A DNA stretch of 64,000 nucleotides from Serratia sp. H1w (GCF_000633355.1 NZ_AYMQ01000045.1:62001-126000); one strand, 5' to 3'. Positions 42,752-52,397 are shown, counted from the first letter of the stretch. The notes: generated by a model not told the origin, from the letters alone. Made by a program: numbers and translations.

Positions 42752-43659
42752 CCAGCGTAGCGGCCAACCTGCAACCGCCGGTGGACGCTTTCCTGCGTTA
42801 CTTGAAGGTGGAGCACCAGCTCAGCCCACTGACCCAGATCAGCTATTCGCGCCAGTTGCAGGCGTTAATCGTCATGGCGAGCGAGCTGGGCGTCAGCGAA
42901 TGGCCGATGTTGGATGCCGCCAGAGTGCGTCAACTGGCGGCCCGCAGTAAGCGTGCCGGGTTGCAGTCTTCCAGCCTGGCGCTGCGCTTGTCGGCATTAC
43001 GCAGCTTCCTCGACTGGCTGGTCGGCCAGGGCGTGATAAGCGCCAATCCTGCCAAAGGCATCCGCACGCCACGCAGTGGTCGCCATTTGCCCAAGAATAT
43101 CGATGTCGATGAAATGAACCAGTTGCTGAACATCGATCTGAACGATCCGCTGGCGGTTCGCGATCGCGCGATGCTGGAGGTGATGTACGGTGCCGGGCTG
43201 CGTCTGGCCGAGCTGGTGGGATTGGATTGCCGCCATGTCGATCTGGCTGGTGGTGAAATCTGGGTGCTGGGGAAAGGCAGTAAAGAACGCAAATTACCGA
43301 TTGGCCGTATGGCGGTCAACTGGCTGGAACACTGGCTGGCGTTGCGCGATCTGTTTGCGCCGCAGGATGATGCCATGTTCCTCTCCAACCAGGGCAAGCG
43401 CATCTCGGCGCGTAATGTGCAAAAACGCTTTGCCGAGTGGGGCGTCAAGCAGGGCGTCAACAGCCATATCCATCCGCACAAGCTGCGCCACTCCTTTGCT
43501 ACCCATATGCTGGAATCGAGCGGCGATCTGCGCGCGGTACAGGAGTTGCTGGGGCACGCCAACCTGACCACCACGCAAATTTATACCCACCTCGACTTTC
43601 AACATCTGGCCAACGTGTACGATGCCGCGCATCCACGCGCCAAACGAGGGAAATCCTGA
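42748..43659 (+). CDS. xerC: Tyrosine recombinase XerC
   Basis: XerC acts with XerD at dif, under FtsK, to resolve chromosome dimers. At 303 residues (E. coli 298) it has the core-binding domain and the catalytic set R in [10 protein letters not shown] in [11 protein letters not shown]-x-x-R in [13 protein letters not shown] in [10 protein letters not shown] and the nucleophile in IYTHLDF. ATGA overlaps tie it to yigA and yigB. Confidence 0.97.
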   Translation: MTSVAANLQPPVDAFLRYLKVEHQLSPLTQISYSRQLQALIVMASELGVSEWPMLDAARVRQLAARSKRAGLQSSSLALRLSALRSFLDWLVGQGVISANPAKGIRTPRSGRHLPKNIDVDEMNQLLNIDLNDPLAVRDRAMLEVMYGAGLRLAELVGLDCRHVDLAGGEIWVLGKGSKERKLPIGRMAVNWLEHWLALRDLFAPQDDAMFLSNQGKRISARNVQKRFAEWGVKQGVNSHIHPHKLRHSFATHMLESSGDLRAVQELLGHANLTTTQIYTHLDFQHLANVYDAAHPRAKRGKS

Positions 43660-44375
43660 TGCACTTTTACCGTCCGTTACGCCCACTGGCCGCGCTTACT
43701 TTCGATCTGGACGATACGCTGTATGACAACCGTCCGGTGATCAAGCAAACCGAACATGAGTCGGTGGCGTTTTTGCAGAACTACCATCCGGGTTTGAGCC
43801 ACTTCCAGTCGGTGGATTTTCATCGCCTGCGTCAGGAACTGCGTGAACAGGATCCGGAGATTTACCACGACGTGACCCAATGGCGCTGGCGTGCGGTTCA
43901 TCTGGTGTTGAGCCGGCAGGGTTTACGCGATGCTGAAGCGTCCATCGGTGCCGATGCGGCAATGCAGAACTTTGCCCTGTGGCGCAGCCGTATCGATGTC
44001 CCAGAGGCCACCCATGCCACCCTTCGGGCGTTGGCGCAGCGTTTCCCGCTGGTGGCGATCACCAATGGCAATGCCGACCCGGCCCAATGCGGATTGGAGC
44101 CGTATTTCCAGTTTGTGCTGCGTTCCGGGCCAGATGGCCGTGCCAAACCGTATCAGGATATGTATCAACTGGCGGTCGAAAGGCTGGGAATAGCGCCAGA
44201 ACAAATTCTGCACGTCGGCGATGATCTGACCACCGATGTTGCAGGGGCGCTGCGTTCCGGCCTGCAAGCCTGCTGGATCAACGACCGTCAGCGCAGCCTG
44301 ATGCAGGTGGCCGACAGCCGTCTGCTGCCACATATTGAGATTTCGCAGTTGGCATCGCTGACAGCATTGTTATAA
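43659..44375 (+). CDS. yigB: HAD phosphatase YigB (FMN / ARPP phosphatase)
   Basis: YigB is a cytosolic HAD-like hydrolase that dephosphorylates FMN and the riboflavin intermediate 5-amino-6-ribitylamino-uracil phosphate. The ATG at 43659 gives 238 residues as in E. coli. Motif I is FDLDDTLYD (about 14-22), motif II VAITNGN, motif III K in RAKPYQDMY, motif [15 protein letters not shown]. It overlaps the xerC stop by one base, and its end carries the uvrD promoter. Confidence 0.96.
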   Translation: MHFYRPLRPLAALTFDLDDTLYDNRPVIKQTEHESVAFLQNYHPGLSHFQSVDFHRLRQELREQDPEIYHDVTQWRWRAVHLVLSRQGLRDAEASIGADAAMQNFALWRSRIDVPEATHATLRALAQRFPLVAITNGNADPAQCGLEPYFQFVLRSGPDGRAKPYQDMYQLAVERLGIAPEQILHVGDDLTTDVAGALRSGLQACWINDRQRSLMQVADSRLLPHIEISQLASLTALL

Positions 44376-44376
44376 T
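44349..44376 (+). promoter_or_regulatory. uvrD promoter
   Basis: TTGGCA (44349-44354), 16 bases, then TATAAT (44371-44376), overlapping the last codons of yigB. The predicted start near 44383 is just before the LexA box. Confidence 0.8.
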
Positions 44377-44388
44377 CCCAGCAGAACT

Positions 44389-44404
44389 CTGTATAAATTC
44401 CCAG
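44389..44404 (+). promoter_or_regulatory. LexA (SOS) box of uvrD
   Basis: CTGTATAAATTCCCAG differs little from the E. coli uvrD SOS box (CTGTATATATACCCAG) and has the CTGT...CAG form. It lies directly downstream of the promoter, so LexA would block it. Confidence 0.88.
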
Positions 44405-44453
44405 TGGAAAACGCGTGGAAGGCGGGTTTTCCCTTTACCTATTAATGGTGCCT

Positions 44454-46616
44454 ATGGACGTTTCCGACCTGCTCGACAGCATGAATGAAAAACAACGCGA
44501 AGCCGTGGCTGCGCCACGCAGCAACCTGTTGGTGCTGGCCGGTGCAGGCAGCGGCAAGACCCGGGTGCTGGTGCATCGCATTGCCTGGTTACTGGCGGTG
44601 GAGAACTGCTCGCCGTATTCCATCATGGCGGTGACGTTCACCAACAAGGCGGCGGCAGAAATGCGCCACCGTATCGAACACCTGATTGGCACCAGCCAGG
44701 GCGGTATGTGGATCGGTACCTTCCATGGGCTGGCCCACCGCCTGCTGCGTGCTCACCATATGGATGCCAACCTGCCGCAGGACTTCCAGATCCTGGATAG
44801 CGAAGACCAGCTGCGTCTGCTGAAACGCATCGTGCGGGCGCTGAACATTGATGAGAAGCAATGGCCGCCGCGCCAGGCGATGTGGTACATCAACGGCAAG
44901 AAAGACGATGGCCTGCGTCCACAGCATATCGAAAGCTACGGCAACCCGGTGGAAGCCACCTGGTTGCAGATTTATCAGGCCTACCAAGAGGCTTGCGATC
45001 GGGCGGGGCTGGTGGATTTTGCCGAGTTGCTGCTGCGCGCCCATGAGCTGTGGCTGAACAAACCGCATATCCTCAATCATTACCGCGAGCGCTTCACCAA
45101 CATCCTGGTGGACGAATTCCAGGACACCAACCGTATTCAGTACGCCTGGATCCTCATGCTGGCCGGGGATAAGGCCAACGTGATGATCGTAGGGGATGAT
45201 GACCAGTCGATCTACGGCTGGCGTGGTGCGCAGGTAGAAAACATCCAGCGTTTCCTGAAGGATTTCCCCGGTGCAGAAACGGTGCGCCTGGAGCAGAATT
45301 ACCGTTCAACCAGCACTATCCTGAAGGCGGCCAACACCCTGATAGCCAATAACGATGGTCGCATGGGCAAAAACCTGTGGACCGAAGGGGCCGAAGGCGA
45401 GCCGATCTCGATTTATTGTGCATTTAATGAGCTGGATGAAGCCCGTTTTGTGGTTAACCGCATCAAGGCTTGGCAAGACAACGGTGGCGCATTGAACGAC
45501 TGCGCCATTCTGTATCGCAGTAACGCCCAATCGCGCGTGCTGGAAGAAGCCTTGCTGCAAACGTCGATGCCATACCGCATTTATGGCGGCATGCGCTTCT
45601 TCGAACGCCAGGAGATCAAGGACGCATTGGCCTATCTGCGGCTGATCGCCAACCGCAACGACGATGCGGCCTTTGAGCGCGTGGTTAACACCCCTACGCG
45701 CGGCATTGGCGATCGTACCCTCGACGTAGTGCGCCAGACGGCACGAGACCGCCAACTGACGTTGTGGCAGGCTACGCGTGCGCTACTGCAAGATAAGGTG
45801 CTGGCGGGCCGCGCAGCGTCCTCCTTGCAGCGTTTTCTGGAACTGGTGGACTCACTGGCCCACGAAACAGCCGAAATGCCGCTGCATGTGCAAACCGACC
45901 GGGTGATCCGCGATTCCGGGCTGTTTATCATGTATGAGCAGGAAAAGGGCGAGAAAGGCCAGGCGCGTATCGAAAACCTTGAGGAACTGGTCACGGCCAC
46001 CCGCCAATACAGCTATCAGGATGAAGACCAGGATCTGATGCCGTTGCAGGCTTTCCTGTCCCATGCCGCACTGGAGGCGGGGGAAGGGCAGGCAGATGCC
46101 TATCAGGATGCGGTGCAACTGATGACTCTGCACTCGGCCAAAGGGCTGGAGTTCCGCCAGGTATTTATCGTTGGGATGGAAGAGGGCATGTTCCCAAGCC
46201 AGATGTCGCTGGACGAAGGCGGCCGCCTGGAAGAGGAACGCCGTCTGGCCTATGTGGGCCTGACCCGTGCCATGCAAAAACTGACGCTGACCTATGCGGA
46301 AACGCGCCGCCTGTATGGCAAAGAGGTGTATCACCGGCCATCACGCTTTATCGGTGAGATCCCAGAGGATTGCGTAGAGGAAGTGCGCCTGCGCGCCAGC
46401 GTATCCCGCTCGGTGAGCCACCGCCGGATGGGGACACCGATCAGTGAAAACGATACCGGCTACAAACTGGGCCAGCGTGTGCGCCATGCCAAGTTTGGCG
46501 AGGGGACTATCGTCAATCTGGAAGGTAGCGGTGAACACAGCCGGTTGCAGATTGCGTTTCAGGGGGAAGGCATCAAGTGGCTGGTTGCCGCTTACGCCAA
46601 GCTGGAAACGGTGTAA
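44454..46616 (+). CDS. uvrD: DNA helicase II UvrD
   Basis: UvrD is the 3'-5' SF1A helicase of nucleotide excision and mismatch repair, also an anti-recombinase. The ATG at 44454 (MDVSDLLDSMNEKQREAV) gives 720 residues, the E. coli length; an earlier in-frame ATG is not conserved. Motifs: Walker A AGAGSGKT (about 28-35), [48 protein letters not shown]. The C-terminal Tudor-like tail KLGQRVRHAKFGEGTIVN, which binds RNA polymerase, is present and separates it from Rep. Confidence 0.97.
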   Translation: MDVSDLLDSMNEKQREAVAAPRSNLLVLAGAGSGKTRVLVHRIAWLLAVENCSPYSIMAVTFTNKAAAEMRHRIEHLIGTSQGGMWIGTFHGLAHRLLRAHHMDANLPQDFQILDSEDQLRLLKRIVRALNIDEKQWPPRQAMWYINGKKDDGLRPQHIESYGNPVEATWLQIYQAYQEACDRAGLVDFAELLLRAHELWLNKPHILNHYRERFTNILVDEFQDTNRIQYAWILMLAGDKANVMIVGDDDQSIYGWRGAQVENIQRFLKDFPGAETVRLEQNYRSTSTILKAANTLIANNDGRMGKNLWTEGAEGEPISIYCAFNELDEARFVVNRIKAWQDNGGALNDCAILYRSNAQSRVLEEALLQTSMPYRIYGGMRFFERQEIKDALAYLRLIANRNDDAAFERVVNTPTRGIGDRTLDVVRQTARDRQLTLWQATRALLQDKVLAGRAASSLQRFLELVDSLAHETAEMPLHVQTDRVIRDSGLFIMYEQEKGEKGQARIENLEELVTATRQYSYQDEDQDLMPLQAFLSHAALEAGEGQADAYQDAVQLMTLHSAKGLEFRQVFIVGMEEGMFPSQMSLDEGGRLEEERRLAYVGLTRAMQKLTLTYAETRRLYGKEVYHRPSRFIGEIPEDCVEEVRLRASVSRSVSHRRMGTPISENDTGYKLGQRVRHAKFGEGTIVNLEGSGEHSRLQIAFQGEGIKWLVAAYAKLETV

Positions 46617-46618
46617 CT

Positions 46619-46759
46619 CCCCTCACCCTAACCCTCTCCCAAAGGGCGAGGGGACCGATCGAGTTCGCTATCCGTTGCTGAATTTACCTGAACACGGTAC
46701 CTGATTACGGCACCGTACTAGCTCCCTCTCCTTTTTGGGGAGAGGGTTGGGGTGAGGGG
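46619..46759. repeat. Composite REP-like element between uvrD and cupin gene
   Basis: This 141-base element fills the space between two converging genes. Its ends are inverted: CCCCTCACCCTAACCCTCTC on the left, GGGAGAGGGTTGGGGTGAGG on the right. Inner hairpins form at CCCTCTCCCAAAGGGCGAGG and CCCTCTCCTTTTTGGGGAGA. It is the same family as the repeats at 9048, 11638 and 32582. Confidence 0.75.
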
Positions 46760-46760
46760 A

Positions 46761-47234
46761 TCAGTGACCGTAACGATCGCCTACATTAGCTGTAGCATAC
46801 CAACGCATCACCGCTTCGATACCCTCGCCACCTTCCGGTGGTGCCCAATGCATACAATCCTCTTCACCGAGCGCCTGATAAGGGCCTTGCTTCACTTCAA
46901 ACACCACGCCACCCGGATCGACAGACAGCACGGCATGCCAGGTAGATGCAGGCATCTCCAGCACCTTGGTTTCTTCGCCCAGCAGGGTTCGCTGGGTGAC
47001 CACACCCGCGTCATCAAACTGCAACACCACAAAACGACCACGCAGCGGGGTGAGTAACTCCCAGGTCTGCGGGTGGCGGTGTGGCCGGATATAGGTGCCC
47101 GGCTCCATGGCAATCGCCAGGCGCTGTACCGGATCGCTCAACTCTTCGTGCAAGGTACGGTGGGCACGCAGGCGTGGCAGTTTGGCTGCCTGTTCGCTCA
47201 TGGTGGTCAGGTCGTGGGCGGTAATCTGTTTCAT
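46761..47234 (-). CDS. WbuC-family cupin metalloprotein
   Basis: This is a small cytosolic protein of the cupin-fold, WbuC family; biochemical function is unknown, and relatives are often found near surface-polysaccharide genes. The ATG at 47234 (MKQITAHDLTTM) is preferred to a TTG 15 bases earlier. At about 157 residues it shows the cupin metal motif RPHRHPQTWELLTPLRGRF (two His and a Glu) and the second motif PASTWHAVLSVDPGGVVFEV. It lies between uvrD and corA, converging on uvrD. Confidence 0.75.
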   Translation of the reverse strand: MKQITAHDLTTMSEQAAKLPRLRAHRTLHEELSDPVQRLAIAMEPGTYIRPHRHPQTWELLTPLRGRFVVLQFDDAGVVTQRTLLGEETKVLEMPASTWHAVLSVDPGGVVFEVKQGPYQALGEEDCMHWAPPEGGEGIEAVMRWYATANVGDRYGH

Positions 47235-47384
47235 GTCTTCAATCCGCAATATTTCTGTGCGCTAATCTTAGCAAGTTTCACGGCTGCGGTCAGAGATCGC
47301 TACCCGGTTTTCCGAAGGTTGCGATCGTGTGACAAACGGGCCGTGAGCGTGCCGAATTGTTGCGCAACTTTCCGCCCTAAGCGG

Positions 47385-47414
47385 TTGACAGGCTTTTTCT
47401 TCTCGGCGTAACAT
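47385..47414 (+). promoter_or_regulatory. corA promoter
   Basis: TTGACA (47385-47390), 18 bases, TAACAT (47409-47414): a full -35 consensus and a good -10. It would start RNA near 47420, about 250 bases before corA. Confidence 0.75.
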
Positions 47415-47430
47415 GCGCGCACGAATCTCA

Positions 47431-47502
47431 ATGAGGACACACGCCTTGGACACACCCAGTAGATACTGGCTCACAGACCTGGATACCAGGTACAACTTCT
47501 AA
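47431..47502 (+). CDS. Candidate corA leader peptide (CorL-like)
   Basis: A 23-codon ORF starts at ATG 47431, about 11 bases after the predicted RNA start, and ends TAA at 47502. It reads MRTHALDTPSRYWLTDL... . The second half of the ORF overlaps a perfect hairpin (47477-47491), so ribosome position could alter leader folding, as described for corL in Salmonella. No strong ribosome site is seen, and I cannot compare it with CorL directly. Confidence 0.45.
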   Translation: MRTHALDTPSRYWLTDLDTRYNF

Positions 47503-47668
47503 GGCTATCCCATTGCGCTGATACCCTTCGTGGTTGTCGGCGACCCTCTCTAGCGTCGCTCCGAGTCAGATCTCTTCATGGTCTGGAACGAGCGGGTATT
47601 GCATACTTCCCTCGCTTTCTGTGCTTCAATGCGTGGTCTACCCCGTTACCATTAGGGAGTTTTGGCAC

Positions 47669-48619
47669 ATGCTAAGCGCTTTTAAATTAGATAACAGCCG
47701 CTTATCCCGTCTGGAGTTGGATGACTCAGATGATTTGACCTCGTCGTTGTGGGTTGACTTGGTCGAGCCGGAGGAAGGCGAACGCGAGCGCGTGCAAAAT
47801 GAGTTGGGCCAAAGCCTGGCGACACGCCCCGAACTGGATGATATCGAAGCCTCGGCCCGTTTCTTCGAAGACGATGACGGCCTGCATATCCACTCCTTTT
47901 TCTATTATGAAGATGCTGAAGATCACGCGGGTAACTCCACCGTGGCATTCACCATCCGTGATGGCCGTCTGTATACCCTGCGTGAACGTGAGCTGCCCGC
48001 TTTCCGGCTTTATCGGATGCGTGCGCGCAATCTGCGCATGGTGGACGGCAACGCCTACGAACTGCTGCTGGATCTGTTCGAAACTAAAATCGAACAGCTG
48101 GCCGACGAGATCGAAAACGTCTACAGCGATCTGGAAAAGCTCAGCCGGGTAATTATGGAAGGGCACCAGGGCGACGAATATGATGAAGCGCTGTCCACGC
48201 TGGCCGAGCAGGAAGACATCGGTTGGAAAGTGCGCCTGTGCTTAATGGATACCCAACGTGCGTTGAATTTCCTGGTGCGTAAGGCGCGTCTGCCAACCAG
48301 CCAACTGGAGCAGGCGCGAGAAGTGCTACGCGATATCGAATCCCTGCTGCCGCATAACGAATCGCTGTTCCAGAAGGTCAACTTCCTGATGCAGGCGGCG
48401 ATGGGCTTTATCAATATCGAACAGAACCGCATCATCAAGATCTTCTCGGTGGTTTCGGTCGTGTTCCTGCCGCCAACGCTGGTGGCCTCAAGCTACGGGA
48501 TGAACTTTGAGTTTATGCCTGAGTTGCGTTGGTCGTTCGGCTACCCAGGCGCGATTGCGCTGATGATCGTGGCAGGGCTGGCACCTTATCTGTACTTCAA
48601 ACGCAAGAACTGGCTGTAA
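47669..48619 (+). CDS. corA: Magnesium/cobalt transporter CorA
   Basis: CorA is the main housekeeping Mg2+ channel (also Co2+, Ni2+), a homopentamer in the inner membrane. The ATG at 47669 follows AGGGAG by 9 bases and gives 316 residues, the E. coli length; 45 more residues encoded upstream belong to the leader. The large acidic N-terminal domain is followed by the long stalk helix and two membrane segments near the C-terminus, with the selectivity motif YGMNF (about 276-280) between them and a KRKNWL end. Confidence 0.97.
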   Translation: MLSAFKLDNSRLSRLELDDSDDLTSSLWVDLVEPEEGERERVQNELGQSLATRPELDDIEASARFFEDDDGLHIHSFFYYEDAEDHAGNSTVAFTIRDGRLYTLRERELPAFRLYRMRARNLRMVDGNAYELLLDLFETKIEQLADEIENVYSDLEKLSRVIMEGHQGDEYDEALSTLAEQEDIGWKVRLCLMDTQRALNFLVRKARLPTSQLEQAREVLRDIESLLPHNESLFQKVNFLMQAAMGFINIEQNRIIKIFSVVSVVFLPPTLVASSYGMNFEFMPELRWSFGYPGAIALMIVAGLAPYLYFKRKNWL

Positions 48620-48640
48620 ATCCGCTTGTGACTCGCTTCG

Positions 48641-48659
48641 GGTGGTGGTCTGCACCACC
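48641..48659 (+). terminator. Stem-loop after corA
   Basis: GGTGGTG / CACCACC, perfect 7-bp stem with a 5-base loop, 22 bases after the corA stop, followed by a C/T-rich run with ATTTTAT. Confidence 0.45.
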
Positions 48660-48751
48660 GCCCCATTTTATCTCCAATGATCCCTCCATCGCCTGTCAAA
48701 CCGCGGTAGAATACCTGCCACTGCTTATCGGCTCGTAAGGCATGCGTTTTA

Positions 48752-49813
48752 ATGGAGAAGTTCCCGCGCGTCATTCAATGGCTGATCCTGCTGCTGGCTT
48801 CGCTGGTGTTGGGGTTTGGTTTACAGGCCTTCCACGTTCCCGCAGCGCTGCTGCTGGGGCCGATGATCGTCGGCGTAGCGATGGGGTTGTTCGGCGCTTC
48901 GGTGCGTATCCCTGGCCCGCTGTTTATCGCCGCCCAGGCAATTCTGGGCTGTATGATCGCTCAAAGCCTCTCTCCCAATATTCTTACCCCTCTGATAGCC
49001 GACTGGCCACTGGTGTTGCTGGTGTTGATCGCGACGCTGATGGCGAGCGGAATTTCTGGCTGGTGTCTGGTACGTTTCAGTGGGTTACCCGGCCCAACAG
49101 GTGCCTGGGGCTCTTCTCCCGGTGGTGCTTCGGCCATGGTGGCGATGGCGGGGGATTTCGGTGCGGACGTGCGGCTGGTGGCATTTATGCAGTATCTGCG
49201 GGTGCTGTTTGTTGCGACAGCAGCGGCGGTGGTGGCACGTATTGGTCTGGGTGATGAAGCCGGACAAGGGAGTGCCGCGATGGAGTGGTTCCCGGCGCTA
49301 GACTGGCGTTTTGCCGGTACGTTAGGCGTTGCCATTATCGGTTCCTGGCTGGGGCCACGCCTGCGCATTCCTTCTGGCGCGCTGTTGTTGCCGATGATCG
49401 CCGGGGCAGCATTACACTCCACCGGCATCATGCTGTTACAGGTGCCAGAATGGCTGTTGGCGTTGGCCTACACGCTGATTGGCTGGAGCGTCGGGTTGCG
49501 TTTTACCCGGCCAATCTTCTTGCTGGCACTGCGTACTTTGCCACAGATGGTGGTGTCGATTTTAGCGCTGATGCTGTTTTGCGGCGGGCTGGCGTGGATG
49601 TTGACCCAGTTCCTACCGGTCGATCTGCTGACGGCCTATCTGGCCACCAGCCCCGGCGGGCTGGATACCGTGGCGATCATCGCCGCAGGCAGCCGGGTGG
49701 ATCTCTCTTTTGTGATGGCAATGCAGACGCTGCGGCTATTCACGATCCTGCTGACGGGCCCGGCGATGGCGCGATTTATCTCTAATCACGCCACGCCTGC
49801 GCAATCAACGTAG
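48752..49813 (+). CDS. abrB: AbrB-family membrane protein
   Basis: This is an integral inner-membrane protein of the AbrB family (Pfam AbrB, formerly mislabelled ammonia monooxygenase), function not established; E. coli AbrB was reported to affect aidB expression. At 353 residues (E. coli 348) it has two internally similar halves of about five membrane segments, each with a glycine-rich ATSPGGLDTV / GSSPGGASAMV motif, which suggests a transporter. The reading frame overlaps the end of rarD by 9 bases in tail-to-tail orientation. Confidence 0.85.
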   Translation: MEKFPRVIQWLILLLASLVLGFGLQAFHVPAALLLGPMIVGVAMGLFGASVRIPGPLFIAAQAILGCMIAQSLSPNILTPLIADWPLVLLVLIATLMASGISGWCLVRFSGLPGPTGAWGSSPGGASAMVAMAGDFGADVRLVAFMQYLRVLFVATAAAVVARIGLGDEAGQGSAAMEWFPALDWRFAGTLGVAIIGSWLGPRLRIPSGALLLPMIAGAALHSTGIMLLQVPEWLLALAYTLIGWSVGLRFTRPIFLLALRTLPQMVVSILALMLFCGGLAWMLTQFLPVDLLTAYLATSPGGLDTVAIIAAGSRVDLSFVMAMQTLRLFTILLTGPAMARFISNHATPAQST

Positions 49814-50692
49814 CTTGCGCTGTTGGTACAAGGCATCTAGCAGGAACAACACCAGCGCCGCCCAGATAAAGCCAAAGGTCACCAGCTTATCCTGGCCGAC
49901 GGTCTCACCGTAGAAGGTCACCGCCAGCAGGAACATCAGCGTTGGCCCCAGGTATTGGAAGAAGCCGAGCGTTGACAGGCGCAGGCGGGTGGCCGCTGCG
50001 GTGAAGAACAGTAGCGGAATGGTGGTGACCACCCCGGCGGCAACCAGCAGCAGATTCAGCGACCAGGGGTTGGCGCTCAAGTGACTGGTTGGGCTGTCGG
50101 CGATCAGGAACAGGTAAATCGCGGCTATCGGCAGCAGCCACAGGGTTTCGATCAGCATGCCGGTTTGGGCATCAATGGCAATCTTCTTGCGCAGCAGGCC
50201 GTAGAAGGCAAAGCTGAAGGCCAAGCCCAGCCCAATAAGGGGCAGTGAACCATACTGCCACAGCTGCACCAGCACCCCGGTAAAGGCTAACGCCACGGCT
50301 ATCCACTGCATCCGGCGGAAACGCTCCCCCAGGAACAGCATCCCCAGTAGCACATTGACCAGCGGATTGATGAAATAGCCCAGGCTGGCTTCCAGCATAT
50401 GGTGGTTATTCACCGCCCAGATAAACAGTAGCCAGTTTCCCCCTACCAACAGCGCGGTGACGGCCAGCAGCAGTAGCCGCTTGCGGTTTTTACAGGCGGC
50501 CCGCACCCGCGGCCAGTTACGACCCAATGACACCAATCCCAACATAAAGAAGAACGACCAGATCACCCGGTGGGTCAGGATTTCATCGGCAGGGACCTGC
50601 TGGATCAGTTTGAAATAGGCGGGGGCGATACCCCAGATAAAATAGGCAGCCAGAGCAAAGAAAATGCCCTGCCGCGTCTGTTGCGCGTCCAT
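49805..50692 (-). CDS. rarD: EamA/DMT family transporter RarD
   Basis: RarD is an inner-membrane protein of the drug/metabolite transporter superfamily; E. coli RarD was named for chloramphenicol sensitivity, but substrate is uncertain. At 295 residues (E. coli 296) it has ten membrane segments and begins MDAQQTRQGIFFALAAYFIWG. The family signatures YFKLIQQVPADEILTHRVIWSF and LGYFINPLVNVLLG are present. It converges on abrB and lies downstream of yigI on the same strand. Confidence 0.95.
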   Translation of the reverse strand: MDAQQTRQGIFFALAAYFIWGIAPAYFKLIQQVPADEILTHRVIWSFFFMLGLVSLGRNWPRVRAACKNRKRLLLLAVTALLVGGNWLLFIWAVNNHHMLEASLGYFINPLVNVLLGMLFLGERFRRMQWIAVALAFTGVLVQLWQYGSLPLIGLGLAFSFAFYGLLRKKIAIDAQTGMLIETLWLLPIAAIYLFLIADSPTSHLSANPWSLNLLLVAAGVVTTIPLLFFTAAATRLRLSTLGFFQYLGPTLMFLLAVTFYGETVGQDKLVTFGFIWAALVLFLLDALYQQRKLR

Positions 50693-50796
50693 GACGGTTA
50701 CCGGGTGGGAAAAGAAGATGCGGTGATTTTACTGGAGATAACCAGTTGTGTCCCACAATTGTGTGGTCTGTGGGGCACAACCTGCTGCGGGTGCCC

Positions 50797-51267
50797 TTAG
50801 CCCACCAGATAGGTGGCGGTGGCGCTGGCGATATGCAAGCCGTCGTGGTTGTGCAGCTCAACGCGTGCTACCGCCACTTTATTACCGCTGCGCAGTACGC
50901 TGGCGGACGCGACAAAATGCTCACCGCGGCCTGGGCGCAGATAGTCGACGCGCAGATCGATCGTCCCCATGCGTGACAGGCGAGAGGCCAGCTCTTCTTC
51001 GATCAGCGGATCCTGACGCATCAGCACGCTGCCCACGCACGCCAGCCCGGCGGCAACATCCAGTACGGAAGCGATCACGCCGCCATGCAGGATCTTCTGT
51101 GCGGCGTTGCCTACCAGCTTTGGCTGGTTGGTGAAGCTCAACTCCACATAGTCGTCTTCAAAGCGGCGTAGCTCTAGCCCCAATTCACGGTTAAACGGCA
51201 TGTGATAGACGAAGATTTCGCCTATCTTCTGGCGGGCGGCTTCGAGGGTCAAAAGTGTGTGTGACAT
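50797..51267 (-). CDS. yigI: Acyl-CoA thioesterase YigI (hotdog fold)
   Basis: YigI is a PaaI-like hotdog thioesterase; the E. coli enzyme acts on medium- and long-chain acyl-CoA. The ATG at 51267 follows AAAGGA closely and gives 156 residues (E. coli 155); a second ATG 15 bases upstream is less likely. The active-site block is [19 protein letters not shown] (about 57-76), with the conserved HGG and catalytic aspartate. Its neighbour pldA is divergent. Confidence 0.93.
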   Translation of the reverse strand: MSHTLLTLEAARQKIGEIFVYHMPFNRELGLELRRFEDDYVELSFTNQPKLVGNAAQKILHGGVIASVLDVAAGLACVGSVLMRQDPLIEEELASRLSRMGTIDLRVDYLRPGRGEHFVASASVLRSGNKVAVARVELHNHDGLHIASATATYLVG

Positions 51268-51469
51268 AGTTCCTTTCTTCATTTGAGTTTTGCCAGCCGA
51301 TATACTGGTCAGTCCAGGTTAATGACTTGTGGATTTTATGCTTATCTTTTGTTGCTTTCCAGGCCTGCCAGATAAATGTATTCCCTAGTGCGGTAAATCC
51401 GGCAATGTGTGTAAAATAGCCTGCTTTTATTTCTGGTTTTTTCCTTATCTTTCGAGAGTGAACAAAATT

Positions 51470-52351
51470 ATGCGCGTTCTGTCTGGGATAGTGATGGCGA
51501 TGCTGTTTGCGCCAGTAGTGGTGCAGGCCGATGAGGCCAGCAGTGAGCAAAAGAATCTGAACAAACCGGCGATTCGCGGCAGCATCATTGGCAATATGCT
51601 GCAAAACTATGATAACCCGTTCACTCTCTACCCTTATGAAACTAACTACCTGCTGTATACCGATACCAGCGATCTGAACAAGGAAGCCATCAAGTCATAT
51701 AGCTGGGCGGAAAATGCCCGCAAGGATGAGGTGAAGTTCCAACTCAGCCTGGCCTTCCCGATCTGGCGCGGCATTGCTGGCGAGAACTCGGTATTGGGGG
51801 CTTCTTACACCCAACGTTCCTGGTGGCAGCTCTCCAACCATGATGAGTCCTCACCGTTTCGTGAAACCAACTACGAACCGCAGATTTTTGTCGGCTGGGC
51901 TACGGCGTATCAGTTTGCTGGCTGGACGTTGCGCGATATCGAAGTGGGTCTGAACCATGAGTCCAATGGCCGTGAAGATCCTACCTCGCGTAGCTGGAAC
52001 CGTGGCTATGCGCGTCTGATGGCGCAGAATGGCGACTGGCAGGTCGAGGTCAAGCCCTGGTTCCGCTTCTCGGAAAGCGACAGCAGCGATGATAACCCGG
52101 ATATCACCAAATATATGGGCTATTACCGCCTGACGGTGGGTTATGCCCTGGGGGAAAGCGTGTTCAGCGCCGAAGGGCAATACAACTGGAATAGCGGATT
52201 TGGTGGCGCGCAGTTAGGCTGGAGCTATCCAATCACCAGCCATGTGCGTTTCTATACCCAGGTCTTCAGCGGCTACGGCGAATCGATGATTGATTACAAC
52301 TTCAAGCAGACACGGCTTGGTGTTGGTGTCATGCTTAACGATATTATGTAA
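51470..52351 (+). CDS. pldA: Outer membrane phospholipase A
   Basis: PldA is a dimeric, calcium-activated outer-membrane phospholipase A1/A2 that degrades phospholipids misplaced in the outer leaflet. The ATG at 51470 gives a signal peptide (RVLSGIVMAMLFAPVVVQA, cleavage after residue 20) and 293 residues (E. coli 289). The catalytic block NHESNGRED (His and Ser, about 163 and 165) and the downstream SRSWNRGY asparagine are present. The C-terminal beta-strands alternate aromatic residues. Confidence 0.96.
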   Translation: MRVLSGIVMAMLFAPVVVQADEASSEQKNLNKPAIRGSIIGNMLQNYDNPFTLYPYETNYLLYTDTSDLNKEAIKSYSWAENARKDEVKFQLSLAFPIWRGIAGENSVLGASYTQRSWWQLSNHDESSPFRETNYEPQIFVGWATAYQFAGWTLRDIEVGLNHESNGREDPTSRSWNRGYARLMAQNGDWQVEVKPWFRFSESDSSDDNPDITKYMGYYRLTVGYALGESVFSAEGQYNWNSGFGGAQLGWSYPITSHVRFYTQVFSGYGESMIDYNFKQTRLGVGVMLNDIM

Positions 52352-52397
52352 TGGCGGTGTCAGTCAGGCACCGTGATAGTGATAAATGGGGAAGTGT

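Larger units (their letters stand above)
47235..47668. other. corA promoter and long leader, 434 bases
   Basis: It contains the corA promoter (47385-47414), a predicted ~250-base leader with a small ORF (47431-47502), the hairpin ACCTGG-ATA-CCAGGT (47477-47491) inside that ORF, and the corA ribosome site AGGGAG. In Salmonella the corA leader contains a short ORF, corL, that governs Rho-dependent termination; the layout here fits. Confidence 0.6.

Noticed and set aside
47534-47668. 45-residue N-terminal extension of CorA
   Set aside because: The family N-terminus MLSAFKLD starts at 47669 with its own AGGGAG; the upstream part is leader.
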